Shown here: in pieces, positions 46,901 to 58,030 of the stretch
Layout: each line of letters starts with the position of its first letter
How positions within the stretch are numbered: the first letter of the stretch is position 1
NCBI GenBank assembly: GCA_022826565.1
Contig: JAJDUP010000035.1
Coordinates: 360,498-424,497 of the forward strand
DNA length: 64,000 nt
Reading direction: 5' to 3'
Origin: Gemmatimonadota bacterium
Lineage (GTDB): Bacteria > Gemmatimonadota > Gemmatimonadetes > Longimicrobiales > Gaopeijiaceae
The notes under the pieces: generated by a model
What the model was told of the DNA's origin: nothing
What the model saw: the letters and a program-made list of their open reading frames with translations, nothing else
Databases searched by the model: none
Made by a program: the position numbers and the translations under genes

Positions 46901-49900
46901 TCTCCGGTCCCGCCGGTCACGACCGGCGCGTCCGGCTTGCCCGGCGCCGGCACGTCCGTCACCCGGATCGTCACCGCCGCCGTGTCCGCAAGCGTCCCGT
47001 CGCTCGCCCGGACGCTCACCGCGTAGACCGTGTTGCCGCTCTCGTAGTCCAGCGTCGTTCCCTCGCCAACCTCGATCTGGCCGCTCGCCGCGTCGATCCC
47101 GAACAGCGCCTCATCGCCGCCGGAGACGAAGCTGTACGTCAGGTCGTCACCGTCACCGTCCGTGGCCGCCACCGGCGTGCCCACGGCCGTCCCGGCCGCC
47201 GAGTTCTCCGCCACCTCCCGCTCGTACGCGTCGTCCTCGAACGACGGCGGCCCGTTCGTCACCGTCACCCGGAACTGGCGGCTCGCGCTCCCGCCGAGCC
47301 CGTCGTCCGCCCGCACCACCACCTCGGTGCGCCCCTTCGCCAAGCCCTCCACCGTCAGTTCCGCGCCGTCCACCGACAAGGCCACGACCGCCGTGTCGTC
47401 CGCGACCGCCGTGTACGAAAGCTTGTCCCGGTCAGGGTCGTGGAACTTGTTCTTCAGCCCCACCGTAACCCGTTCGCCGCGCGGGATCGTCCGCGACGCG
47501 ATCGGGCCGAGGGTCAGCGGCGCCCGGTTCGGAACCTCGACCTCGAACGCCTGTTCGGCCGTGCCGCCGTGTCCGTCGTCCACCGTCACGGTCACCGTCG
47601 CCGAACCGCGCCAGATGGCGCGAACCAGCACCTGGCCCGGGGCCGCGCTCGCCGTCACCACGCCTTCGTCCGACGAGGACGCCTGATATGTGAGCGAGTC
47701 TCCGTCCGGGTCCCTGAACCCGTGCGACACTCCGATCCACACCAACCCGCCCTGGCCCACCGTCCTGCGCCCGAGCGACCCCACCGCCTCCGGCGCCCGG
47801 TTCGGAACCGTCACCGCGAAGTCCTGACTCACCGATCCGCCGCGCCCGTCCAGCGCCGTGACCGTCACCCGCGACTCGCCGCGCGACACCCCCGTCACCC
47901 TCACCTCGCTCCCGCTCGCCGTCGCCGTCGCGACCGCATCGTCCAAAGACTCGGCTTCGTAGGTGAGCGCGTCCTTGTCCGGATCGCTGAAGCGGCCCGA
48001 CACCTCCACCACCGCCGTCGTGCCCGCCTCCACCGTCAGCGCCGGGATCGCGCTCTCGATCACCGGAGGATCGTTCGCGGGGCCGACCGTCACCGTGAAC
48101 TTCTGCGACACGGTTGCATCGTGCGTGTCGCGGGCCGTGACGGTCACCAAGGACTCGCCGGGGGACACGCCCGTCACCGTGATCTCGCTCCCGCTCACCT
48201 TCACCGTGGCGGCCGCCTCTCTAGACGACTCGGCTTCGTAGGTCAGCGCGTCCCCGTTCGGATCGCTGAAGTGCGCGGACACGTCCACCACCTTCGCGTC
48301 GCCCGCGCTGACCGTCAGCGCCGGAATCGCGCTCTCCACCACCGGCGCCTGGTTCTTCACCGTCACCTGGAACGTCTGCGACACCGACCCGCCGCGCGCG
48401 TCGCGCGCCGTCACCGTCACCCGCGACTCGCCGGGGGACACGCCCGTCACCGTGATCTCGCTTCCATTCACCTTCACCGTCGCCGCCGCCTCGCTCGAAG
48501 ACTCGGCTTCGTAGGTCAGCGCGTCGTCGTCCGGATCGCGGAAGCGGCCCGACACGTCCACCACCGCCGTCTTGCCCGCCGCCACCGTCAGCGCCGGAAT
48601 CGCGCTCTCCACCACCGGCTTCTCGTTCACGTCCGTCACCGAGATGGCCACGTCGCCTTCCGCGCTCGCGTCGCCGCCCGCCTCGCTCACCGTCAACTTG
48701 AGCGCGTACGAAGCCTTCGTCTCGTGATCCAGCGTCTTCGCCACCGAGATCTTCGCGTCGTTGTCGCCGGAACCGACCGCAGCCACCGCGAAGTCCGCCG
48801 CGCCGTCGCCCGACAGCGCGTAGCCGAGCGTGCCGCAGTCTCCCTTCGTCGTCACGCCCACCTTGCCGTCCACTCCGGCCCCGACACCCGCATCCTCGGG
48901 CACCGAAAGAGCCCCGTCCGACACCGTGATCGCGCACGGCGTCGTCGGCTTCGGCTCCACCGTCACCGAAAACACCTGCGTCGCCTTCAGACCCGCGCGG
49001 TCCCGCGCCGTGACCGTGACCGTCGCGCTCCCCGGCGCAACGCCCGTCAGCGTCACCGGGCTTCCGCTCGCGTTCACCGTCAGCCTTCCCGTCGCCGACG
49101 ACTCGGACGTGAAGGTCAGCCGGTCCCCGGCGTCCTCGTCCGTGAAGTAGCCCGTCACGTCCACCGAACCCGGCCGCCCGACCCGGACCGTCTGGCGGCT
49201 GATCGCGCCATTCGCCTTCGGCGCCTCGTTCACGTCCGTCACCGTGATGTCCACGTCGCCCGCGCCGCTCGCCGCGCCGCCCACCTCGCTCACCGTCAGC
49301 GTCAGATCGTACGCGTCCCGGCCCTCGTGGTTCAGCGCGCCCTTCACCTTGATCTTGCCGTCGTCGTCGCTCGCACTCGCCGCCGCAACCGAGAAATCGC
49401 CCGATCCCGTGCCCGACAGTCCATAGCTCAGCGTCCCGCAATCCCCCGTCGTCGTGACCCCCACCTTGCCGTCCACACCGTCGCCGACACGCGCGTTCTC
49501 GGGCACCGATAGAGCCCCGTTCGACACCGTGATCCCGCACGGCTTCGGCGCCGGCTCGATCGTCACCGGAAACGTCTGCGTCGCCGTCAGGCCCGCGCGG
49601 TCCCGCGCCGTGACCGTGACCGTCGCGCTCCCCACGGCAACGCCCGTCAGCGTCACCGGGCTCCCGCTCGCGGACACCGTCAGCCTGCCCGTCGCCGAGG
49701 ATCGCGCACTGAAGGTCAGCCGGTCACCGGCGTCCTCGTCCGTGAAGTAGTTCGTCACATTCACCGAACCCGGCCGCCCGACCCGGATCGTCTGTCGGCC
49801 GATCGAGCCCGTCGCCTTCGGCGCCTCGTTCACGTCCGTCACCGAGATGCGCAAGCGCCCGGAGAGGCTCGCGGAACCGCCGCGTTCGCTCACCGTAAGC

Positions 49901-50409
49901 GTCAGGTCGTATGAACTCCTGCCCTCGAAGTTGAAGTTCCCCGTGATCGCCGCGTCGTCGCTGCTGCCGCTCACCGCGGCGGCGAAAACGTCGTTTGCGC
50001 CCGCGCCCGCCAACCCGTAGTCGAGGGCACCGCAGTCATTCGCATTCACGCCCACCGTCCCCACGGCGGTCGCGTCCTCTCCCACCGTGAAGTTGCCGTC
50101 CGCAACCGACGTGATCGAGCAGTCCGTCACCGGCTCCACCGTGATCGTCACGTCGTCGGTGTCCGTCGCCTCGTCATCGTCTTCCACCGTCAGCCTGAAC
50201 CGCAGATACGTCGTCGACGTCACGGCCGGAGCCCAGAAGTGGGGGGCCGCCGTGTCCGCGTTGTAGAGCGTCACCGCCGGACCGCTTCGCTGCGTCCACG
50301 CGTACTCCTCGACCGTCCCGTCGGAGTCGCTGCTGCCCGTGCCGTCCAGGTCCACCCGGTCACCCTCGTCCACCGTCTGGTCCGGCCCGGCGTCCGCGTC
50401 CGGATCCTC

Positions 50410-52200
50410 GTTCGAGGGCTCCGCCGTCGTCCCTTGGCCCGACTGCGACCACGCGCCCTCTCCCTCGGCGCTCTCGGCGCGCACCTGCACCAGATAGGTG
50501 GTCGCCGACGACAGGTTCTTCACCGTGTGCGATAGCCCGACGCCCAGCGACGACACCTCACTCCAACTTGAAGCGGTGGAGGCGCGGTAGCGGAGGTCGT
50601 AGTCGGTGATCGCGGGACCCCGGTTCGCCGGAGCCCGCCACGACACCGACACTTGCTCATCCCCGCCTGTCACGGTCGGCCTCGCCGGCCTGCCCGGAGG
50701 TGGAACGTCCGTCACCCGGATCGTCACCGTCGCCCTGTCCGTCAACGCCCCGTCGCTCGCCACGACATACACCGTGTAGACCGTCTTGCCGCCCTCGTAG
50801 TCCAGCACCGTGCCCTTCGCCACCGTGATCTGGCCCGTCTTGTCGTGGACATCGAAAAGCGCGTCGTCGCCGTCGTCCGCAAGCGTGTAGCTCAGGTCGT
50901 CCCCGTCCTCGTCGGTGGCCGTCACCGGCGCGCCAACCGCCGCGCCCTCGCCCGAGTTCTCCGGGACCTTCCGCTCGACCTTGTCCGGATCGAAGATCGG
51001 CGCACGATTTACCGGTTCCGCCGTCGTCCCCTGGCCTGACGCCGACCACGCGCCCGCTCCCTCCGCGCTCACGGCCCGCACCTGCACCAGGTAGGTCGTG
51101 GCCGCCGACAGGTTCGTCACCGTGTACGATAGCCCGACGCCCAGCGACGATACCTCACTCCAACGTGAAGCGGTGGAGGCGCGGTAGCGTAAATCGTAGT
51201 CGGTGATCGCCGAACCCCGGCTCGCCGGAGCCCGCCACGACACCGACACTTGCTCGTCCCCGCCCTTCACAGTGGGTGGTGCCGGCTTGTCCGGGGGCGG
51301 GACATCCGTCACCCGGATCGTCACCGTCACCTTGTCCGACAACGACCCATCGCTCGCCACGACATACACCGTGTAAACGGTCTTGCCACCCTCGTAGTCC
51401 AGCACGGTGCCCCTCGCCACCGTGATCTGGCCCGTCTTGTCGTGGACATCGAAAAGCGCGTCGTCGCCGTCGTCCGCAAGCGTGTAGCTCAGCTCGTCCC
51501 CGTCCTCGTCGGTGGCCGTCACCGGCGCGCCAACTGCCGCGTCCTCACCCGAGTTCTCCGGGATCCTCCGCTCGACCTTGTCCGGATCGAAGATCGGCGC
51601 ACGATTTACCGGTTCCGCCGTCGTTCCCTGGCCTGACGCCGACCACGCGCCCTCTCCCTCCGCGCTCACGGCGCGCACCTGCACCAGGTAGGTCGTGGCC
51701 ACCGACAGGTTCTTCACCGTGTGCGACAGCCCCACGCCCAGCGACGACAGCTCGCTCCAACGTGAAGCGGTGGAGGCGCGGTAGCGGAGGTCGTAGTCGC
51801 TGATCGCGGGACCCCGGTTCGCCGGAGCCCGCCACGACACTGACACTTGCTCGTCCCCGCCCGTCACGGTCGGCTTCGCCGGCCTGCCCGGAGGCGGAAC
51901 ATCCGTCACCCGGATCGTCACCGTCGCCTTGTCCGACAACGACCCATCGCTCGCCACGACATACACCGTGTAAACGGTCTTGCCACCCTCGTAGTCCAGC
52001 ACGGTGCCCCTCGCCACCGTGATCTGGCCCGTCTCGTTGTGGACATCGAAAAGCGCGTCGTCGCCGTCGTCCGCAAGCGTGTAGCTCAGCTTGTCCCCGT
52101 CCTCGTCGGTGGCCGTCACCGGCGCGCCAACTGCCGCGCCCTCGCCCGAGTTCTCCGCGACCGAACGATCAAACGTGGCGCTCGGGAACTCCGGAGGCTT
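50410..52200 (-). repeat. Three 597-bp cadherin + FN3 units (first array)
   Basis: Near-identical units, each a cadherin domain (AVGAPVTATDEDGD) and an FN3 domain (ITDYDLRYRASTASRW). The same point recurs at 51004 and 51601, exactly 597 bp apart, and again around 50,400. DNA identity between units looks higher than between other domains of the protein, so copy number may vary by recombination and may be misassembled. Confidence 0.88.
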
Positions 52201-53685
52201 GTTTTCAGGTGGCTCTACCGTGACCGTGACGGCATCGGTGTGGCTGAGGCTACCGCCATCGGTGACCGTCAATTCAAACACCAAGTCGGTGGTTTCGGTC
52301 ACACTCGGCGCCTTGAAGGTCGCCGTTGCTTTGTCCGCATCATTCAGCCCTCCGTCCGGGATCGGACCCTCGGTCTGGACCCAAGCGAAGTCGTGCGACG
52401 GGGTGCCCCAGGTAGCGTCGTCGCCGTCCAGGTCCTCGCTCGTGCCGCTCAACGTCACCGTCGTTCCCGTCGGGACATCTTCCTGATCGTCCCCCGCCTT
52501 GGCGGTTGGCGCTTCGTTCACGTTGCCGACGTTGATGGTGACGTTCGTCGTGTCGCTGGCGCCGCAGTCATCGTGCACGCTGACGCTGACGATGTAGGCG
52601 CTCCTCTCCTCATGGTCGAGGCTCTCGGTCGTCGTGATCTGTCCCGAGACGTCGTCGATGGCGAAGCGCCCGGACCCCCCTCTCAAGCGGTAGAACGCGA
52701 TGCTCTCCGTGGCGGCCGTTACAGGAGCGCCCACTCGCGAGCCAGCGGGCGCGTTCTCGTCCACGGCTCGCACGATCCGGCCATCTGGAAACTCCACGCT
52801 GCACTGAATAAACCCGAAGCGCTGCTGCGGGTCGACGCGCACGCCGTTGCCCGCGCCCGCTCCGCCTGCCGTTGCCGCAGCCGCGGCAGTCGCGTCGAGC
52901 GCGATGTAGAACATTTCAACCGGCTCGGACTCGTCGTCCTCCATCGTCTTCACGCTGATCGTCTTCGAGCGCTCGCCCGGCTCGAAGACGGCGCTCCCGA
53001 CCGCCCCCTCGTAGTCGGAGCCCGCCACCGCCGTGCCGTCGCTGGTGCGCCACCCCACCGACACCCGCGCGGCCACCGCCGAGGACAGCGTCACCGTCGA
53101 GTTCCACGCCGCCCCCTCCGGCAGCGTGTCGTTCATCGGGGTGATTTCGACCGTCACCGTGCCGTGGTCGGCGATCGTCGCCGTCGCCGGGGTGGAGTCC
53201 ACCACCACCGTGGTCGCGCCGCTCGCGCCGGTCAGCGCCAGCACCACCGTCTCGCCGTCGTCCAGGATGTCGTCGTCGAGCGCGGAGAGCACGATCCGCG
53301 CGCTGTTCTCACCTTTGGCCACCGTGACCTCGCCCGCCAGCGCCTGGTAGTCCGTGCCCGCCGTGGCCGTGCCCGATACCGAGTAGCGCACGGTCACCGC
53401 GCCGTCCGAGGTGCTGCCCGCCACCGAGACCTCGAAGCTGTCCTCCGAGCCCTCGGCCACCGAGCCGCCCTCCGGCGCGGCCAAGGTGACCCGCAGCGTG
53501 TCGGCAACGGCGGGCGCTCCGGACGCGTGTGGGGAGGCGGCGGACGGGCTGACGGTCCCCGCGAGCAGGAGCGCGGTGAACGTGAGAACGGCAAGTTTCC
53601 GGGCTGCAGCGCGCGAGCCGGAGGCGGCGGCCGCGGCTCCAGGGCGCACGGGTGGCAGGGCGGAAGGGGTGAGGGAAAGGCGCAT

Positions 53686-53898
53686 CGGGGCGGTTGCGTC
53701 CTGTGAGGGGAGGGTTGGAGGCAGATGTGGGCCGCCGGACGCTCCGGCGGCGCGAGGACGCAGGAAGGTAAGGGAAGCGCGCGAAAGCACAAGCTCGCCC
53801 GGATCATCCTGCTTCGGCGCGCGCGAAGGATCGCGGCACCGCAATCGACCGGAATCGGGCTCGAAACGAGCCGTGACACCGGCCGATGGGCTCCCCCC
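53686..53898. other. Intergenic region between adhesin and LRR protease genes
   Basis: 213 bp. The adhesin promoter should be here because its gene starts at 53685 and the LRR gene on the same strand ends at 53899. The DNA is open in several frames but none shows a recognisable protein. No clear promoter or terminator was seen. Confidence 0.4.
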
Positions 53899-56800
53899 TT
53901 AGTCCCGGATCACCCGCACCACCTTGCCGTTCTCGTCCACCACGACCACCGGGAGCTTCAGGATGGCGTCGGTCAGTTCGAACGCGTCCCGAACCGGCCC
54001 GGCCGAGGCCGCGCCGACCGCCGCGCCTCCAGTCCCAGGCAATCGGTACTCGTCCGCCTTGGTCAGGTCCACCACGTACCCGATGTCCGCGAGCGCCTGA
54101 AGCGTGATCGCGCTGATCACATCGGCGTTCGACGACATGATCTCCTCGCCGAACACGCTGCGCCGCCAATGGACGCCGTACTCGTTCAGCGGGATCTTCG
54201 GACCGACGTACGCCGAGCCCCCGGCCGCGTCGAACGCCTCGACCGCCAGCGGGCCGGTGAAGTAGAACTCGCGCGGCGATCCGATCTCCTCTTTGAACTC
54301 CCCACTCGACGCGAACAGCCCCAGGACGTGCCCCATCTCGTGCTGCGCCACCTCCTGGAAGGTGCTAAGACGCCATTGTGGGGCGAGGGTGCTGTAGCTG
54401 GCGCCGCCGTAGAAGGCCAGACCCGAACCGTCGCGCACGCCAAACTTCCAAGCGTGGGTGATCGAATACTGGGGCGCCCACACCGAATGCACCACCAAGT
54501 CGTCAACAACGCCAGCCAAGCGGGGGCCGTGCTCCCCAAGCGCGTCGATGTATCCGTCGATCGGCACGTCCGGGAGGTCACCGACCACCACCTCCTCCCA
54601 GCGGTCGGCCGCCCGCCGCATCGCCGCCTTCTGCTCGTCGGTGAACCCGGGCTCGAAGATCAGATTGATGTTGAATCGGTCCGGGTCGACCGCGGGCGCC
54701 ACATGCACCGCCACCCGCTGCTTGGCACCCAGCCCCGCCGCATCGGCCGCCGTCACCACGAGCGCCGCCTCGCCTTCGCCCTTGGGCTCCATCCACAGCA
54801 CGCCGCCCTCGATCCGTCCCTCCACCACCCCTCCGTCGGTCGGCTCGACCGCGTACGCCAGCGAGTCGCCGTCGGGGTCGGAGAAGTAGGGACCGAGCGG
54901 CAGCGGCTCCGCCGCGCCGCCGGCCTGGAGCCAATAGGCCGGCACCGCCTCGCGGTACACCGGCGAGCGGTTGTTCGACTCGGCGAACAGGACCATCTGA
55001 CCGCCCGGCACCAACTCGATGCCCGCGTAGTGCGGCGGCAGTCGGGGCGGCTGGCCGAAGCTGACGTGCACCGCCCCGGTGCCGCTGGAAGGCGATCCAA
55101 CCACCAGCGGCGCGCTCGCCGTGTCGCCCGCCGCCACCTCGAACCACCCCTCGGACGCCGCGCCGCCCTGCACCGAGACCGGTATGCGGAAGCCGAACGG
55201 GGTCCCGTCCGGCACCCGCATCACCACACTCGCCGGACCCGGTGCCAGCGCATTGGACGCGTCCGTGCGCACGAACTCCACCGCGATCGGAAAAGGCGTG
55301 CCGGGGTTGTTCTCGCCACGGAACTGCTCCAACCGGTCCATACCGGCAAACATGCCCGGCGGCAAGGCTTCGAGATGGTTGCTCCCGACATCCAAGTACT
55401 CCAGCCTCCGCAGCGCGCTGAACACACCCGGTCTCAGCCGGGACAAGCGGAGGCCGACCACTCGCAACTCCCTCAGGGCTCCCAGCCGGTCGAACACGCC
55501 GGGCGGCAAATCGAACAGCGGGTTGTTGGAAAGATTCAGAACCTCCAGCCGCTCCAGGTCGTCGAACACGCTAGGTCGCAGAGAGGGCAGTTCGATGCCA
55601 TGTAGATCCAAGCTCCGCAACTGCGACAGGCCATCGAAGATGCTTGGCGGCAGCTCGCCCAGCCGGTTGCGACGGGCCGACCCGGAAATCCTCAGGTTAC
55701 GCAGGTTCGCCAAATGCGCAAAGAGGCCCTGCGGAAGTTCGGAAAGCCGGTTGTCGTGCAAAAACAGAACCTCCAGTCGCTCCAGATCTTCGAAGATCCC
55801 CGGCGATAACTCCGTCAGTTCGTTGTCGTCCAGATTCAACTCGCGCAACTGCGTCATGCCCGCGAAGATCCCCGGCGGCAGCGCCGTCAGTTGGTTGTCG
55901 CCCAGATTCACACGGCGCAGGCGTGGCAGGCCCGCAAAGATCGCCGGCGGCAGCGCCGTCAGCCGATTGTAATGCAGTCTTAGCCTCTCCAGGTTCCCGA
56001 GACCCGCGAAGATGTTGGGCGGCAACTCCTTCAGTTGATTCAGGATCAGCCACACAGCCTTCAGGTTCCCGAGGCCCGCGAAGATGTCGGGTGGCAATGC
56101 CGTCAATTGGTTCCGTGTCAAACTGAGCGACTCCAGGCTCGACAAGCCGGCGAAGTCGCCGCTTCTCAAGCTCGTGATACCGCGGCTTTGCAGATTGAGA
56201 TGGGCGATCGCTGCAAGGTGTTCATCCGTCACCCCGGCACAGTCCGCCGTCCCCGCCAGCCTCACCAACTCATCGGCCACCTGCGGCGTCCGCGCGCACA
56301 CCCCCTCGTCCGGCAGCGCCAGCGCGGTGATCTCCGCGCGCGCACCCCCGGCCACCGACGCGACCAGCGTCTGAGAGCCCGGCGTTCCGCCGAGCGTCCA
56401 CTCCGTCCATGCCATACCCGAGCTGTCGCTCCGCGCCTCCGGCGGGTTCGCCGTGCCGCCGTGGGCGGATGCGTCGAACCGCACGGTCGCCGACACCGAC
56501 ACCGGCGTGCCCCCGGCATCCAGAAGCCGCACCCCCACCGGCCGCCAAAGCGGTATCCCGGCGACCGCCTCCTGGCCGTCCCCGACCGTCTCCAGGGACA
56601 CAGCGGTCTGCTCCACCTGCACGAGCGCCTGATCCCACTGCCTGGCCCGCTCCGCCAGCAGCCCCGCCGTGCCGTTGCCGCGCGCCGTTACCGCGCCATC
56701 CGCGTCCACCACGAACACCGTCGTGTCCCGGCTACTCCACCGCACGGCACCCGATCCCGGCCCGCCGCCCCGAACCGAGAACACGAACTGGTGTCCGATG

Positions 56801-57018
56801 TGCGTCAGGGTCACGGAGTCCGGTACGATCTCAAGCGATGGCTCCGGCTCGACCACCGGATCCGAGTCGCAGGACCCGAGCACGGCGAGGAATAGTGCGG
56901 CGGCAACCGCCGGCATCCGACCGAACCACCTCGCGCCTTCTTGTCCCGCGAAGCGCCGAGGCGAGCGAGAATCAGGCTTGTCTCCGCGCGCTTCGGCTGC
57001 GGGAATCTTCGTTCGCAT
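53899..57018 (-). CDS. LRR lipoprotein with leishmanolysin-like zinc protease domain
   Basis: 1,039 residues from ATG 57018 (ATG 56916 is an alternative that leaves MPAVAAALFLAVLGSC alone). The lipobox is LGSC. Domains in order: BIG2-like at about 60-125, a Big1-like Ig domain at about 140-235, twelve 24-residue leucine-rich repeats at about 265-565 (LESLSLTRNQLTALPPDIFAGL pattern), a beta-rich region, an Ig-like domain with YFSDPDGDSLAY, then a metalloprotease. The protease has HEMGHVLGL (H893, E894, H897), a likely third zinc ligand H950 in GVHWRRSVFGEEIM, and the Met-turn M961. This is the M8/leishmanolysin pattern. It probably sits on the cell surface, with the LRR part choosing a protein target. 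Lying in the conjugative element beside the adhesin, it may be a host-interaction factor. Confidence 0.85.
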   Translation of the reverse strand: MRTKIPAAEARGDKPDSRSPRRFAGQEGARWFGRMPAVAAALFLAVLGSCDSDPVVEPEPSLEIVPDSVTLTHIGHQFVFSVRGGGPGSGAVRWSSRDTTVFVVDADGAVTARGNGTAGLLAERARQWDQALVQVEQTAVSLETVGDGQEAVAGIPLWRPVGVRLLDAGGTPVSVSATVRFDASAHGGTANPPEARSDSSGMAWTEWTLGGTPGSQTLVASVAGGARAEITALALPDEGVCARTPQVADELVRLAGTADCAGVTDEHLAAIAHLNLQSRGITSLRSGDFAGLSSLESLSLTRNQLTALPPDIFAGLGNLKAVWLILNQLKELPPNIFAGLGNLERLRLHYNRLTALPPAIFAGLPRLRRVNLGDNQLTALPPGIFAGMTQLRELNLDDNELTELSPGIFEDLERLEVLFLHDNRLSELPQGLFAHLANLRNLRISGSARRNRLGELPPSIFDGLSQLRSLDLHGIELPSLRPSVFDDLERLEVLNLSNNPLFDLPPGVFDRLGALRELRVVGLRLSRLRPGVFSALRRLEYLDVGSNHLEALPPGMFAGMDRLEQFRGENNPGTPFPIAVEFVRTDASNALAPGPASVVMRVPDGTPFGFRIPVSVQGGAASEGWFEVAAGDTASAPLVVGSPSSGTGAVHVSFGQPPRLPPHYAGIELVPGGQMVLFAESNNRSPVYREAVPAYWLQAGGAAEPLPLGPYFSDPDGDSLAYAVEPTDGGVVEGRIEGGVLWMEPKGEGEAALVVTAADAAGLGAKQRVAVHVAPAVDPDRFNINLIFEPGFTDEQKAAMRRAADRWEEVVVGDLPDVPIDGYIDALGEHGPRLAGVVDDLVVHSVWAPQYSITHAWKFGVRDGSGLAFYGGASYSTLAPQWRLSTFQEVAQHEMGHVLGLFASSGEFKEEIGSPREFYFTGPLAVEAFDAAGGSAYVGPKIPLNEYGVHWRRSVFGEEIMSSNADVISAITLQALADIGYVVDLTKADEYRLPGTGGAAVGAASAGPVRDAFELTDAILKLPVVVVDENGKVVRVIRD

Positions 57019-57179
57019 CGTCCTTCGAGTACTTGAGGGTGGCCGGATCGCGGGCGGGTTGCCGTGGCATCCCCGCCGCGAGCCGTCTTTTCGGGGTGCC
57101 CGAAAGATGCCCGCTCCGACGCTCGACGGGCAAACGGGCCGTCTCCCGGCGCGGCGGGATCCGGTGCGCTGCGCGCGCG

Positions 57180-57893
57180 CTACAGCCTTCTGGAGACCCA
57201 GACCGCGCGGCCGACGACGCGGATCTCCTCCGCGAGGCACTCGTGGCTGTCGTACGCGGGGTTTAGGGACCTGAGCACGACCCGTGGCGGGTCGGAGTGG
57301 GGCACGTGCTCGATCCGCTTCGCGACGAGTCCCATGCCGTCCCAGATCACGAAGATCCCCGGCGGCACCGGCACCGTCCGGCTCACGTCGATCATGATGC
57401 GGTCGCCGCTTGAGAGCACCGGCTCCATCGAGTCCCCGTCCACCGGAATCATCCACAGGTCGCCGGGCTCGGCCCGGAACTCGTGGCGGATGAGCGGATC
57501 GGCGAACAGCCACGCCACGTTCGCTTCCTCCAGATCGCCCCTCCAGGCTCCGGCGGCAGCCGCCCTCCGGAGGTCGGCCTCCGGCACGGCACTGTAGCCC
57601 TTCGGGGCGGAGTAGGGGCCGGAAGCGGGCGGCGGCTTGGAATGTGCCCCGAGCCGGACTTTCCGGTCGTGCTTGAGCAGGTCGGGCCTGCACCCCAGAT
57701 GCTCGGCAAGGATCTCGCGGTCATCCTCGCCGAGGACCTTCGGCGTGCCCCGTTTGATGAACTGGTGCAGGTAGGCGGCGTTCCGCCCCATGGCGAGCGA
57801 AGCGGTTCGCAGGTTCGAGCCGTTCGCAGCCAGTAGCTGGAGCAGCCGTCTGCGCACCGGGTCCAGTGCCTTGTCGTTCTCTCGCTGCGTCAT
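57180..57893 (-). CDS. LexA/CI-like S24-family repressor
   Basis: A 237-residue regulator from ATG 57893 (ATG 57914 also possible). The N-terminus DPVRRRLLQLLAANGSNLRT with MGRNAAYLHQFIKRGTPKVL is a helix-turn-helix of the type found in mobile-element repressors. The C-terminal half is an S24 peptidase-like domain: VDGDSMEPVLSSGDRIMIDVS has the catalytic Ser (SMEP), and GLVAKRIEHV the Lys. Such repressors cut themselves after RecA-ssDNA contact and release element genes. It diverges from the HTH-AlpA gene and probably represses it and itself through the 218 bp between them. Confidence 0.9.
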   Translation of the reverse strand: MTQRENDKALDPVRRRLLQLLAANGSNLRTASLAMGRNAAYLHQFIKRGTPKVLGEDDREILAEHLGCRPDLLKHDRKVRLGAHSKPPPASGPYSAPKGYSAVPEADLRRAAAAGAWRGDLEEANVAWLFADPLIRHEFRAEPGDLWMIPVDGDSMEPVLSSGDRIMIDVSRTVPVPPGIFVIWDGMGLVAKRIEHVPHSDPPRVVLRSLNPAYDSHECLAEEIRVVGRAVWVSRRL

Positions 57894-57948
57894 GGTGTGG
57901 GAGTCTACCTGCATTTCCCGCCCGGTACAACCCACGATCCCGGTGCGG

Positions 57949-57958
57949 TGGTGCACCA
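57949..57958. promoter_or_regulatory. 10-bp palindrome in the repressor/AlpA intergenic region
   Basis: TGGTGCACCA is a perfect palindrome 56 bp upstream of the repressor start, on the side of the repressor gene. It could be a self-repression operator. Confidence 0.35.
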
Positions 57959-58030
57959 GCCGATTCGCCACCGATTTGGGGGCATGGGGGCGCGATTGGC
58001 GACGGCGGCCAACGGGTTGCCCCCACCGCT

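Larger units (their letters stand above)
41670..53685 (-). pseudogene. Giant repeat adhesin with outer-membrane barrel, split by one frameshift
   Basis: Read across one frameshift, this encodes about 4,004 residues. From the N-terminus (ATG 53685): signal region to about residue 55; two Calx-beta repeats; a cadherin and a PKD-like domain; three cadherin+FN3 units; another PKD; three Cys-containing cadherin-like domains alternating with Ig-like domains; five Ig-like domains starting PVVESAIPALTV or variants; three more cadherin+FN3 units; cadherin plus DGHGPGKRA-type Ig units; two Calx-beta-like repeats; and a C-terminal barrel of about 350 residues (FGLWAEGSAQSFRGEPG to LRLALDFTF, ending in Phe). 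An extra T at 45091/45092 (extra A on the coding strand) shifts the frame near residue 2865. Intact repeats at 44500 show the correct reading. It may be an inactivated gene, a phase-variation event or an assembly error. Without the barrel the truncated product could not be anchored. Confidence 0.85.

Noticed and set aside
46900..50400. Possible CRISPR-like or satellite DNA because of regular repeats
   Set aside because: The periodicity is in whole protein domains of about 85-200 residues within one open frame, with no short direct repeats separated by unique spacers.
45080..53844. Many long + strand frames opposite the adhesin
   Set aside because: They are His/Arg-rich complements of Thr/Val/Asp-rich adhesin codons, with no starts, ribosome sites or recognisable domains.
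57019..57693. Upstream extension of the LRR-protease frame to 57693
   Set aside because: It reads through the S24 repressor gene in another frame, has Arg/Gly-rich noise composition and places no signal peptide near its N-terminus.
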